Shown here: positions 37,906 to 50,024 of the stretch, piece by piece
How positions within the stretch are numbered: position 1 is the first letter of the stretch
Layout of the letters: each line of letters begins with the position of its first letter
Source of the DNA: Amblyornis subalaris
Taxonomy: Eukaryota; Chordata; Aves; Passeriformes; Ptilonorhynchidae
Direction of reading: 5' to 3'
Assembly (NCBI GenBank): GCA_018881555.1
Contig: JACAXG010000054.1
Span: 682,001-746,000 of the forward strand
Length of the DNA stretch: 64,000 nt
The notes under the pieces: model-generated
Database searches by the model: none
What the model was told of the DNA's origin: nothing
What the model saw: only the letters and a program-made list of their open reading frames with translations
Made by a program: the position numbers and the translations under genes

Positions 37906-39139
37906 CTCTGATACCACTGTGATATCTAATTTAGCAATAGCAATCAAGGTATAAAATGCTAAACTAAAAAGAGCAGCTGACCTTCTGATTTGCAGCCTTG
38001 GTCCCTCTATAACCAGCAGCAACCTTCTGCTTGCATGAGACCTGAGCTCCTGGTCAAGAGTCAAGAGGGTGGAAAATCACTATCTCGCATCTAAAGACAG
38101 GCTGTATTTCATCAGTGCATGGCCCTGAGCTTTATGGAGGATGGAGATCTAATAGCAAAGCACCCTCAAAGCCTCCTGTTCTCTTTAGTCAATGTGATAC
38201 TCCACAATTTGGTTGGACTGAGAAAATTTGGTTACTATTACTCTTCCCCGCATACTAGTGAAAGGGGGTTTAATGAGTTTTCTGTCTCTTAGTTCTAATA
38301 ACCTCATTTATTTTTCATCCCCAAATTACACGACTTCCAGATTAGGATTTCTGTCTGGCCTTTGTATATGAAAATATACTCCCTGGAGGAGAGAAAGGCG
38401 TTTCACACTGCAGATTGTTATCCTGCCTCCCAGGCAAGGGACAGAAGATGTCATGACCTCATGGACTGACTTTGTATCTCCTCTGTCTCCGAACAAAGAT
38501 GGTCACAAGCAGTACACAGAGCAATCCCCAAATATTCATTCATTTCACAGCCTGAAACGATAAATAAGCGTAAAAGCATGAAAGCTGCAGAGACTCCTTC
38601 CTTGGATGGAATAAGATGTTGGAAGAAGTTTGTGAAAACAAAATGACTACCCGGTAAGGAACTTAATTTTTTAACTTAGTTGTTATTATTTCTAAGGAGC
38701 AGGGGTAGCAACTGGCAATTGTACTTGAGAAAGAACTGGATGAGTTTCTGGAAAACTCCTCAATGCTAAAGGCCTGTCAGCAGAGGGACAAAGTCATGTC
38801 ATGAAACTACAGACACCTGGCAAACTCCTCAGCAATCTTGAATTAGTGCCTTGTACTGCCCTTGTGTTATCAGCTATTGCAGTATCAGGTAAATCCTTCA
38901 TGACAGTGCCATTTTTGAAGTACCACTGCACCGTCAGCTGTCCTGACATTATCAAGGCTTCTGGGGATGTCAGTGTGCAGAATTTCTTTCTTGCCTACCT
39001 TACAGGAAGTTTCCAAGCTAATCCAAACATCATGCAAAAGGCCAGGACTGCCTCAGAAAAAAATTTAACTTTGGTTTGAAGGAAGCTTCTTCCTTCACTG
39101 TTTCCTTGGAGCACAGGACCTCTTGGTTAACGCTGTCCC

Positions 39140-39736
39140 TTACCTGCTCCTGCCTTTGGATTCATGCCTGGCTTTGCGTCTGAGAACAGGCAGCTGGTAG
39201 GGAGTGTTGGTGNCTGCAAGCACATGGACAGGGACGCTGGGCTGAGTCACTGGCAGCTCACCACTTGTTGAGCTGTTTGAGGTCCTGCAGGAAAAATGCT
39301 CACTTTGTGGCACTAAAGAGAAATACTGCCAAGAGCAAAAATCACTACAAGAATTCCTGCTCTGTGTAGATACAGGAAACAAGACAGGAGATGAAGAAAA
39401 GGCTTTGCCACAGTTTACAGGAGTTGGTGCCAGACTATCGACATAAAGGAGGTATCTTCCTGCCTGCCACAGTACACAGGCTGCACCTGCAGTACATTCC
39501 TTCTCTCTTCTTCCCCACGTGCAAACAAATTGGTGGATTGCATTCAAACTAACTGTTTGATGCCAGGGTAACATTTCTAAATCTAGGAACTTACTGACAA
39601 CCTGTTCCTGGATCTCCAACAATCTTATGGAAGTCGCTGGCCACTTGCAGGAAGGACTGAGCTGATGACTAAAGGGTCTCAGGACCAAGGTCATCAGGCA
39701 CAGAAGACACAGGAAGAACTGAAGATCTGACTCCAT
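39140..39736 (-). other. 198-codon ORF with signal-like N-terminus, unassigned
   Basis: This minus-strand ORF starts at ATG and its first residues (MESDLQFFLCLLCLMTLVL) resemble a signal peptide or membrane anchor. The remainder is Ser- and Cys-rich with no recognisable domain. It contains one ambiguous base. No splice sites, promoter or repeat relation were found. In 64 kb with six frames one such ORF can arise by chance, so it is listed only as a noted open frame. Confidence 0.15.
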
Positions 39737-42700
39737 TCATTCACATTACTGTACACAGTAACATTAAAAAGACGGAAGGCTCTTCAGTCATTTTATCAGT
39801 TGGATTTAAAAAATTATATTCACAAAAATGAAACAACAGTAACTTTTTTCACTGTTCCAACTTTTCTTTACACTGTATTTTTCCTGTATTAATTCACTGC
39901 ATTATTCTTCTTCCTCTTCTTCTGTTACTCTGCTCACTACAAACATCAGCAANGTTTATGAGTAACTCCTTNTTTTTCCCTACAGAAAAGTAATGCCTAA
40001 ATGAAGTGATGGCTAATCCTTATTTCTTCCACGATACCCAAAGGAACAAAATCCAAAACAAACCAATGAAACTATCCAAGCTCTTCCTCACACAAGCTGA
40101 CCAAAACTGCAGTTTCCAAGTCTCTGGGAACTAGTTCAATTATTTCAGTGGGACTTTATGGAAACACAAAGATCACCTTGAGAGATCAAATATTTATGAC
40201 TATAATAAGATGATTTTGAACTAAAACAAACAACAGATACCATGTGCCCTGAAGATGTGAAATGACTACTTTGCCTCACATTTCAGAATATTTTTACAAC
40301 GTACAGCCAGCTCACAGTACCAACATATATTTACTTGTGTTTATGATTTCATTAATGACTGAGCAACACTGCCTGCTCCATAAAGTCACTCTTCAAACAA
40401 AACAGTGCTGTCAAAAGGGAGGGACATGGCAAGGTGAGCTTTCGAATTTTTTTTGCTGTTCTTTCTATCCCAGAGCACCTCTTTACTCTCGAGAGTATTT
40501 AAGCACTGAGAGTACTTTGTGTAAAAATGATACAAAACTATTAAATACTAATTCATTGTTATGACCCTCAACAAATACCCAACACTACAGCAGCTGTACA
40601 GAGTGTACAGTCATAGATTTAACAGATGGGAGAGGTGGGAGAGAAAAGAATTGTATTTAATCTTTAAAAAAAATTCAAAATGAAGCCCCTGATATTCCCG
40701 TGTCAGATTCAGTCTCCGTTTTTGCCTCTCAGGTATGTAATTACAGTCCTGTGCCCACTGGGAACTCGTTGCACAGGGAAACACCAACACGACNTTTCGC
40801 TGGAGCAGGGAGAGGTTTGCCAATGCAGGTATTACAGGATGCAGCAGAGAATACTTTGACTTTCCGTGAATGTGCAGTATCTCTTGCTCTCAACACCGAA
40901 TTATTTTAACTAAACAGATGAAATATCTAGTTAGCCATTGTGCAGGGTGGCTTTCGAGATTTTAAAGGTGGCCGTTGAGTAAGTGAAGGATCTTCTGGAA
41001 AAACAAGGCTTTAGCTACTGCGGTCATCATTCCTCAATTCAAGCTGTGCCAGNAGAACCTGGTGCCTGCACTTAGTCCCTAAAGGCAGCAGGGTGTAGGC
41101 ATATGGATCCAGGCATCCACAGGCCGTGACTTCACTGCGGGGTCAGCACCTAAATTAAGTTTGTCCCCAGTGTGACACCTCTGTCACAGCACACAGGGAG
41201 GTACCTACACACACTGCCACATGCCAGTTTGGATTTCATCCCTCTGCCTTGGCCTCAGTGCCAAGCATCAGGAAACGGCAGGCAACTTGCCAACACTTTT
41301 TCTTAGAAAACGGCGACCCTTTCTGGAAATGTTTTGAAGGCCTGCAGTCTTTCTNGAGAGGTGGTAATGCTGAGCTTTTGCACAAACACTGTAAATGAAA
41401 GCTACCCTAAAATACTATCACTACTCTAAAACATGATACCCCTAAAAATGGGGGCAAATGAGGTCAATATTAGCCAAAAGATATCAGCCTGTGTAGCCAG
41501 GCATTTTGATTCCTAGAAAGCTGAGGTAAATTACACATATAGCAGCACCAACCAGTTAGCAAGCTTTTCATTTTTGAAGCACACCCCAGGAAAATCCACT
41601 GATTTTTAATGCAAGTGACTCAAGATTCATCAAACATTTTTGTGCTCAACCTTTTACAGATTTTGAATTATATAACCAGTTTTTCATGAATCACAAAGTC
41701 TTCCTGAAGTGACTGGGAAAAAAAATAAAGGAAGAGTATACTCGTAAATCACAGTTCAATTAAAACCTTTCCATTCCCTCCTCTCCCTCTCTAGATTTTC
41801 CAAGCCTCTTTTTAATTGCTGCTTCTCTTCCTACTACTTCTGCCGAATTCAATTCTTAACCAGCACTCAATTAGGCAGAGCAGATGTGGAAACTCACTTC
41901 AGACCCAGTGCATGTGTTGGACCAGGCACCTGTCTGAAAGGAACAGAAAGGTACACACAAGCCGCGTTGCTCAGAGCGAGGGCATCCTCACTACAACGGC
42001 GCACACCNGCAAGCGCCGTGTCAACACCGGCACAGACAGGGGTTAACTGGCTTCTGCAGGAAGCCTGGTTTCATTCATTAACTACGACCTCTGGGCTAGT
42101 ACATGCGGAGGAGGAAACACACAGGCGAGTTAAAACAAAGCTCCCGTTTTCCCACTGAAACTTTTCAAAACTTTGCACAAAACCCAATCCGCTGTCACCT
42201 GAATGAAAAAAAAGAGTAGGCGCTCAAACCAGTGAGATCCGTGTGAGAGTTCGCAAACCCAGCCGGTGCGGAAGGCCACCTGCCAACAGGAAGAAGTGGT
42301 GAGGAGGAATTTGGATCCAGCTGCTATCCTCCCTCAGCCAAACAATGCCGCGCGATAAACAGCATTAAGGATTTTTTTTAATCATCAATCACACTGGGAG
42401 CATCTATGTCTGACATTTTTACTCCCTGGTTACCAGCAGAAGGGCTTGAGAGACTTCTGTGCGTGAGTTCACACAGAGCTGATCTCCTGGTTCCTATCAT
42501 AGCTGTATCAAAGGGATTGAGACAGGAAGAACAGGAGGGAAAGAAGAAGAAATGACAAAGTGCCTCGCCATAGGGCTGACTCAAGCTGCTAAATTCATCA
42601 CAGGTAACACAAAAAATCTTGTAGCTGTCTTGCAGCCCCATTTCGCATGTCAGCTCCTGACAGAAAGGCAGAGTGCACAGAGGAAGAGTGGATAACTAAG

Positions 42701-42984
42701 TATCCGCGGTCCTTATTTCCTTAATATGAAGTACTGAACACAAGAAATGAACCACGACTGCATGCTCAATGGGTCACTGTGGCAGGTGCAACTTAACCTT
42801 AAGACCACGTAGCCTACTGCACCTTCAGATTTAGCCCAGGCAGCACCTGGGTGAAGCACGCCAGTGAATCCACTCGCTGCTGATGGTCGGAAACAAAAAG
42901 GGTTAAAAAACCAACGAGACTGCAGCTGAAAATTCCACAGCGTTTCCCTCCACAGAGCTGCAAGCTGCGTGTCTCCCTGGGATA

Positions 42985-43245
42985 AAATGAACCGACAAAC
43001 TGCCCTAAAGATCCGCCAGCTAAACACATTGAAACGCCACTGCCACCGGCGGACACGGCTGGCTGGAGAGCTGGGAGAGCTGGAGCATCACGGCCGCTNG
43101 GCGATCCTCCGGCGCGGCCACTTCCCGGCGTCCGGGGACGCGCGACTCGCGGCTACGCGTCGGCGCCGGATTCACCGCCTTGCAGCCGAGGAACCCCCCT
43201 CTCCTTCCTCCCCGCCTCAGCCCCCGGTGAACACCCAGGATCTGG
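42985..43245. promoter_or_regulatory. small CpG island, candidate promoter
   Basis: About 28 CpGs occur in roughly 230 bases, densest at 43085-43190, in otherwise CpG-poor DNA. On the - strand, just upstream in that direction, an ATG (MALLINA) is followed by a GTAGTA donor at about 43250. On the + strand an ATG at 42987 opens a 106-codon basic frame through the island. Either direction could carry a first exon. Neither product is recognisable, and GC-rich DNA yields long frames by chance. Confidence 0.5.
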
Positions 43246-43972
43246 GTACTACCTGCGTTTATCAGCAGAGCCATCCCGTGTCTTCAGTCATTCAAGGAAT
43301 TTAACAGCCTGGAAATTCCTGTTGTCCATTATTTGAGGTCACAGATAAAAGCTAAACAGCAGCCGTGACTCCCATCAATCATAAGTCACTCACTGATAGA
43401 GCGTATGGTAGGAGACCTACTGATGTAAGCTAGTCACCAGAGAAAATACCCACTGATGACGCATATCCAGGCACAAAAATAGTTACAGGGCCCCCAAAGG
43501 GATTATTCAACAGCCTACATTTAGATATTCCTTCAAGAGACCCGCAGTCAATTTGCTGCTATTAGATGGCTGGGGAACATTGAAGTTTAAGTTTCCTCAG
43601 CAGACATAACCACAAATAGCTGGTTTAAATAAGCTACTGCAATTACAAGCTGTTTTGTAAATTTTAACACTGCATTATAGCGATTAAGCCTAAACAGAAC
43701 CACTGGCTAAAAAATGCTGTATAGCCTTTGCTCTCACTATTTACCAATTCCTCCTGCATATTAGCCAGCAATGAAAAGAACAATTTGAAATTCATTCACA
43801 AATGCTTAAACTAAGTCCCTTGTGCTACCCTAGAGCAATGGTTTTTATTCTAAAAAAAACCCCCAATATATGTGATATGGTATGGGATATTTTGGCAATG
43901 CTTAAATGCTATCTGGATCAACTTTTGCCTTAATTTTTATCCTTCTTTGGTATTTGCCTCTCTACTATACAG

Positions 43973-44027
43973 AAAGAAAAATACCTAAATGGTTAATCTT
44001 TCTTGCACAAATCAAAACCATGTAAAG
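43973..44027 (+). ncRNA. candidate noncoding exon (splice-bounded, no open frame)
   Basis: A superb acceptor (ttctttggtatttgcctctctactatacag) and a strong donor (AAAG before GTAAGT) flank 55 bases that have stops in all three frames. If spliced at all, this would be a UTR exon or part of a long noncoding RNA. It lies about 750 bases downstream of the CpG island on the + strand. No independent evidence of transcription is available. Confidence 0.25.
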
Positions 44028-44041
44028 GTAAGTTATTGACA

Positions 44042-44139
44042 ACATGCAAGACCACATATCATGCACCTGCTTTGAGCAGGGGCTAGAAAGAGTATCCCCA
44101 GATATCCCTTCTAGCCTAAATTATTCTGCAATTCTGTGC
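44042..44139 (+). mobile_element. CR1 LINE 3' tail fragment
   Basis: The sequence reads 'gcacctgctttgagcaggggctaga', then 'gatatcccttctagcctaaattattctgcaattctgtg'. This is the usual order at a CR1 3' terminus (a 'gagcagggggttggactaga' block, then 'ggtcccttccaacctaaattattctatgattctgtg'). Only the last 100 bases or so remain, so it is a heavily 5'-truncated copy. Confidence 0.7.
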
Positions 44140-45140
44140 AACTGGATTTTTTGGCATTAAAAACATAATCCTCTAAATTAACCAATCAACTGGTAATCCT
44201 ACAATACTCCTGCCCACTTCAACAATTTCAGGATCCTTCTCATGCCCAGACAGCAACAAAACTTACCAGGATATAGCTGAGCCTACTTACTAACACCACT
44301 GATCGCGAAACACTGACTGCATTTCTGGCAATATGAAAATCTTCATTTTTTTAAATATCTGATTTTAACATCCAAGTCCCCTTGTCAGAAGCAATTTTGG
44401 TGCTTAGGAGTCTAAAGTTTAGTGACTTTTTATTGCACATTTAGAATCTAAATATAGGAAAATATTTTATGGCTCTGATGCCTACTTCTTTCACATACTT
44501 TTGGAAAGCATTACCTAGCCAAACAAACACTCAAGGATTTATAGTGTTTACCCTGTAAAGCAGGAGAAAGAATTGTCCCAGGCTATGAACTTCTACCTCA
44601 CTTTCTTCATCTGTGATAACATTATTAAAAATAACACCAAAAATTATTTTTAGCACAACTGTTTCGTAAAGCCCTCATGTTTCTCTCATGCATCCATATG
44701 CTGCCAGTCCACATGGCCTAATTTAACAGCCCTAAGAAGAAATATTGGTGCCCTCTAGCTGATCATCCTCACCAATTTTCTGCAGGCACCTAGCAGCAGT
44801 CTCTCTTTTCTCCTGACATTCCTAGGTCTTTCACTGGTGCCCCCAAAATACAGTGCCATGGAACAAAACAACGCACTTCCTACACAAGATACAGGAATCA
44901 AAACATTCGAATCCGTTAGTGCTCCCAACTGTAGGAGCTCTTACAATAGCCTAAGTGCCATGAAAAATAGGAGAGGTATAACTGTGTACGATACCACCTT
45001 ACCAAGAACCAGTGAAGCAGCTAAATATACTCTGTAGCAAGTCAGAAAATTCCATGGGAAAACACAACCTGCAATTTTGCATGAAACACAGGAAGCCCCT
45101 CACCAGTTAAGAAGTATTATAATTCCCCCTTCATCAGGAG

Positions 45141-45178
45141 CCTTTAAAAAGCTTATAAACCTTTAAAAAGCTTATAAG
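45141..45178 (+). repeat. 19-bp tandem duplication
   Basis: The unit cctttaaaaagcttataaa occurs at 45141-45159 and again, with the last base changed to g, at 45160-45178. A partial third copy (cctttta) follows. Each unit contains the palindrome AAGCTT. Confidence 0.85.
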
Positions 45179-46477
45179 CCTTTTATTTATGTTCTGCCAC
45201 ACATTCTGAATGTAACGTTAGTCAGTGATGGATCAGAAAATTCTGCAACTCAGAGCCCAGGACCTCCCTTTTGCCATCACACAAGCCTGAGCGAGCAGGG
45301 AGAGCTTTCCTCTTCTTTCACTCCGATGTCTGTCGAAGGGACGGACTCCCCATTCCACCCTCCATGTTCCCGTCCCCTCTCCCTCCAGCCGCTCTCCTGG
45401 AGGCTGCATCGGGTACCACTGAGGTACAGGGCCACATCACCTCACCGCTCCATGGCTACAGCAGGGACATACCTAGAGCACTGCTGCATCTCCAAAGCTG
45501 TGAAAGCCACAAGGCTGGGATGCTAACGCTTACTTTGGACACCATCTCCAGTGTGACAGGTGAGGTCAACGAGACAGTGTCCAAATCCCAAAAAGGAGAT
45601 CTCCTGGCTGGAGGAAAACCCCTGCTGAGGAAGAGCTGTCCCAGGAAATGCTGTGCCTGTGGTGGCAGACAGCTGTCTGGCAGCTGCCAGAACAGCTCTT
45701 TGGCACCTTTACCATTGAGTGCATCTGCTCTAAGCCACATCAGCAGCCACCGGCTGCCCAAAGGATGCAGGAGAAGGGGAGGCTGTGTGGAAAGCAGGGT
45801 TGAAGCTCTGTTCTCTTCCTCCTTGTCCAGTTACACAAGGCAGAGGTTGGCTGGAGCTGGCTGTGCATTTAGTTAAAGCCACAAACCTCTGTGAACATCT
45901 CTGGATGGCCCCATCAACCATTAATCAAATTAAACATAGAAGGGAGATCAGGATCTGAAGCTCAAAATAAATACTGTGAGACAGACTAACTTTCAGGGTT
46001 GCATTCATAATCCTCAAAAGGTCTGTTTAAACCTTGACTGGTAAAAAAGGAAGCTGCAGCATATTCTGTGTATTTCTGTGTTTGAACACCAATTGTCAAG
46101 CAGAAACTGCTCAANTGTTTGGGAAACATCAGGCTCATCCTGCGACTTCCAGCTGGGAAATTAACTTTCCATGTGCCATCTGCCTATTGGAAGACAGAAT
46201 GGGTTAATCACAGTGACCAGGCATTTCGGAAGGGTCCTAGGGCTCCATTTCTCTAGCACCTTACTACAACATTCCAGTTTCACACACACCTCCAAGAAAA
46301 GGATACCACAGACTTAGTCAATACTCATTAAGAGATTGCAATATATATCTCTACACCAATTAAAAGACAAAGGCCTTATTTGAACAAGGAATAGTCAAAA
46401 CCCTTTGTTCCATAAAACAGGCATTTTACTCCATTTGGAAAGTGAAATTTTTGGCACAGTTCATTTTTCTGCTTGCC

Positions 46478-46494
46478 TTTTTTTTTTTTTTTTT
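46478..46494 (+). repeat. poly(T) run
   Basis: Seventeen consecutive T. There is no adjoining retroelement body that would make it the tail of an inverted insertion. Confidence 0.9.
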
Positions 46495-47954
46495 CACTAC
46501 AACCAGCTATTGGTTCTGCCAGTTCTCACACAGGAGACATAGAACAAGGCTGGTTTGTGCAACTTCTTTTCCGGAAGGCAACAGACTTTTCAAAAGCCTG
46601 ATTTCTTGAAACATAAAAGAACCCAGCAAACCCTTGCAGAGAGTAGGTACAGATGTGGGAATGTGACAGATGGGCAGTGAAGGTGGCATCTACAGGATAG
46701 AAGGAGATATGGTGGAAAAATGAGGATCTGGCAGGAGCAGCTTTTGCTATTTCCAGTAGTAAAAACGCGTTGCTTTTCAATACAGAGAAAATATAATGCA
46801 AACAGGTGAAGGACAGAACAGGAATCATGGTTACAGTGGTAACTAAGTATACCCATCTATAAGTATTAAAGAGCGTAGCGATGTCCTGTTACAGCAAAGT
46901 TTCATGATAGGTTTAGAAATGGTGTATTTGAAGCAGTAAGCTGATGAATTCTCTCTTACTGGCCCAGTAGCATCCAATTTGGAACATACATTAATGTAGT
47001 GTAGGAATATTGTTTATGAAAAGTAGAGAGACTGTGAGCTTCCCAAACAGACAGTAAGAGAACACCACATTAGCAAATTATTATCTGAAATTTCTATGAC
47101 TTTTTGAAACAAGGGACAGTATTAGAAAATATTGGTTCACTGAGGATAGAATAGTATGGAGCATTTAGTCACTGTATCATACAACATGAGATAAACCAGG
47201 ATACTGATGTCAGAAACATAAATATAGTCATGCTATTCTCAGTCTGTCTGCACATCAATGCATTAGGGCCTTTCTCTCACTGCTAGCATTGGCAAAACAG
47301 GTAATATTGATTATAACTGAAAACCAAAATTAAAATATTATAGAAGTGCAGGCTTCTGAGACTACATAATGATTTTTCTCTATTTGGAAGTAGGACTGAT
47401 ACCTCCCCTTGTATCCAAACATCCCTGAAGAAATCTAAGATGAGTAACAATGGATGATGGTGGTGGCACTTGTGCTTCTTTTAGATATTTAACACAAAAA
47501 TCAACATTTTTATTTTTGGAAATAAGTATACTTGAAGTTAAATTTCAAATTATCACTACCTGTGATGTAGCCTAAACGGGATACATTTGGTAAAATAATT
47601 AACAGTAAATTACAGGGTTTATGTCAGAGTTTTAAAGCAAATCAAACCACAAAACCAAAGACAGCTGTTGCCTGAGCACCTGAAACCAGGTTTTCTTGAA
47701 ATAAGAAACTAGCATTTGATAGCAATAGCCTCTTCTGTGTACTACCCTATTTCAAGATAATAACTAAAAAGACTTTAAGATCTATTCTTTATCAAAATTC
47801 CTTTAAAGTATTTCTAGAATATGGTGATGAAAAATAATAGTAGTCTCATATTCTGTTCACATCATATGTATGCCACTTGACTCGAAGGGACCAGATAAAG
47901 TTAACCATCAAAACATGACAGGTTTATTCTCTATATTATTCTACAGTGACTGCG

Positions 47955-48478
47955 TTGGTGGATAAGAAAAGAGAAACTGGTGTCATTATCTTGACTTCTT
48001 TAAGGTCTCTTACACAGTCTCACACAANATCTCTGTCTCTCTACATTGGAGAGATCAGGATTTGATGAATGGGCCATTCAATAGATAGGGAATTGGCTGG
48101 ATGGCCACACCCAGAGAGTTGCAGTTGACCTCTCAGTGTCCAAATGGATCTGTATCAAGTGGTGTTCCTCGTGGAATCTTTTTGGGACTGATTCAATATC
48201 TTAATTAATGACATAGCGGAACTGAGTGCACCCTTAGCAAGTTTGCAGGTGACACCAAGCTCACCATGCAGTTGATACACGTGGTGGAAGGGATGCCATC
48301 TCAAGGTTAACCCTTGACAGGACCTTAACAGACTTGAGAACTGGGCCAATGTGAAACTAATTAAATTCAACAAGGCCAAGTCCAAGGACCTGCACATGGG
48401 TTGGGGCAACCCCCAGTATTAGTACAGGTGGGAGATGAATGGATTTAGAGCAGCCCTGTGGAGGACTTGGGGGTGTTG
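47955..48478 (+). mobile_element. CR1 LINE, 5' half of an interrupted copy
   Basis: The segment follows the CR1 reverse-transcriptase 3' region: 'ggtggataagaaaagagaaactggtgtcatt', 'aattggctggatggcc', 'agtggtgttcctcgtgg', 'gcaagtttgcaggtgacaccaagctcacc', 'aacaaggccaag' and 'gaggacttgggggtgttg'. It is degraded, with frame disruptions. The alignment continues directly at 49365 after the inserted LTR, so 47955-48478 and 49365-50024 are one CR1 copy. Confidence 0.92.
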
Positions 48479-49364
48479 TGTGCTGGGTTGACCCTGGCAG
48501 GACACTAGGTGCCCACCAAAGCTGCTCTGTAACTCCCTTCCTCAAATGGACAGGTGAGAGAAAACACAACAAAAGGCTCAGGGGTCAAGATAAGGATGGA
48601 GATCACTCACCAGTTACCATTACAGGCAAAACAAGACTCAGCATGGGCAAATAAGTTTAATTTTTTGCCAAACAAATCAGTGTAGGATAATGAGAAATAA
48701 AACTAAACCTTAAAAAAAATTTCCCCTCACCCCTCCCTTCTTGCTGAGCTTAACTTCACCCCAGACTTTCTCTGNTTCCTCTCCCTCAGCAGTGCAGGGG
48801 GACAGGGAATGGGGTTGTGCTCAGACATGTTATCTCTGCTGCTCCTTTGTCCTCAGGGGGAGGACTCCTCACACNCCTTTCCCTGTTCCAGAATGGGGTT
48901 CCTTCCATAGGAGAGAGCGCAGGCTTCCCATGGGGTCGCAGCCTCTTTCAGGCATCCCCATGCTTCGTGGCAGGGTCCTCCATGGGGTTACAGGGGCACA
49001 GCTGCCTCACCATGGGCTACACCAGGGACTGCAGGGGAATTTCTGCTCTGGTGTCTGGAGCACCTCCTGCCCCATCTTCTCCACTGACCTTGGTGTCTGC
49101 AGAGCTGTTGCTCTCACATGTTCTCACCCCACTCTTCTCTGACTGCAAATGCTGTTGTGCAGCAACTTTTTTTCCTTCTTAAATCTGTTCTCCCAGAGGT
49201 GTCACCTCTGTTGCTGATGGGCCCAGCCTTGGCCAGCAGCAGGTCCATCTTAGAGCCAGCTGGCATTGGTTCCATTGGACATAGGAGAGGTTTCTGGCAG
49301 CTTCTCACAGATGCCACACCTGTAGCCCCCTGCTACCAAAACCTTGCTACACAACCCCAACACA
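48479..49364 (-). mobile_element. solo LTR of an avian endogenous retrovirus
   Basis: The 886-base insert begins TGTGCTGGGTTG and ends CAACCCCAACACA, near-perfect inverted termini of the TG...CA type. Flanks TGTTG (48474-48478) and TATTG (49365-49369) form a 5-base target duplication with one change. The body, with 'gaccctggcaggacactaggtgcccaccaaagc', 'aatgagaaataaaac', repeated 'catggggt' and 'ctgcaggggaatttctgctc' blocks, and 'tgttgtgcagcaactttttttccttcttaaa', matches a widespread bird LTR that I remember as ERVL-class (TguLTR5-like). The family name is from memory and unverified. The usual sense orientation of that family is the - strand here. No internal retroviral genes are present. Open frames inside it are not genes. 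Confidence 0.9.
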
Positions 49365-50024
49365 TATTGGGAGATGAAAAATTAGCCATGGCCCAGCAAT
49401 GAGCTCTTGCAGCACAGAAGCCAACTACACCCTGGGCTGCATCAAAAGCAGGGTGGCCAGCAGGTCAAGAGACGTGATTCTGCCCCTTTACTGGGCTCCT
49501 GTGAGACTCCAACCAGATACCAAATCCAGATCTGGTGACAACCACAAGTCAAACACGGACTTGNTGGAGTGGGTCCAGAAGAGGGCTGCAAAAATGATCA
49601 GAGGTCTGGAGCACCTCTCCTGTGAAGACAGGCTGAGAGACTTGGGGGTCTTCAGCCTGGAGGAGAAACAGAAGGCTCTGGAGAGATGCCTTACAGCAGC
49701 CTTCCAGTACCTAAAGGGGACCTACGAAAGAGGGACTTCTTACCAGGGCCTGTGGTGATAGGACAAGGAGCAACAGTTTTGAGCTGAAAGAGGGTAGGCT
49801 TAGACTGGCTATAAAGAAGAAATTCTTTACTGTGAAGATGGTGAGGCACTGGAATAGGCTGCCCAGAGAAGCTGTGGAAGCCCCATCCCTGGAAGTGTTC
49901 AAGGCCAGACTGGATGCGGGTCTGAGCAATCTGGTTTAGTGGAAGGTGTCCCTGCCCACAGCAGTGTGGTTGGAACTACATGACCTTTAAAGGTCCCTTC
50001 CAAGCCAAACCATTCTGTGACACT
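49365..50024 (+). mobile_element. CR1 LINE, 3' half of the interrupted copy
   Basis: This continues the CR1 copy from 48478. Its translation contains remnants of the reverse-transcriptase C-terminus (LEWVQKRAAKMIRGLEHLSC, EDRLRDLGVFSLEEKQK, AAFQYLKG). The 3' UTR follows, with 'aagaaattctttactgtgaagatggtgaggcactggaataggctgcccagagaa' order and a terminal 'ggtcccttccaagccaaaccattctgtga'. A diverged block at 49500-49560 has replaced the usual sequence upstream of the C-terminal helix. The copy is inactive. Confidence 0.93.

Larger units (their letters stand above)
36007..42984. other. mostly unique noncoding DNA
   Basis: No gene is named here. The longest open frames are 36358-36807 plus (149 codons, one hydrophobic stretch) and 39140-39736 minus (198 codons). 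Neither has a recognisable motif. A splice-bounded segment at 38552-38652 (acceptor catttcacag, donor GTAAGG) includes two ATGs in different frames. A pyrimidine-rich tract lies at about 41766-41840, and a doubtful old CR1 at 37622-37905 is listed separately. Confidence 0.4.
44140..47954. other. unique noncoding DNA with one long unassigned ORF
   Basis: No gene is named. The plus-strand frame 45271-45876 is open for 201 codons in a locally GC-richer patch. It is Ser-, Pro- and Leu-rich and has no known motif, so it is treated as chance. A 19-base tandem duplication (45141-45178) and a run of 17 T (46478-46494) are also present. Confidence 0.4.

Noticed and set aside
45271..45876. 201-codon plus-strand ORF
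   Set aside because: It lies in a GC-richer patch, has no recognisable domain, is rich in Ser, Pro and Leu, overlaps frames on the other strand, and lacks promoter or splice support.
48741..49402. Overlapping ORFs of 94 to 133 codons on both strands
   Set aside because: They lie within the solo LTR (48479-49364) and reflect its GC-rich body, not genes.
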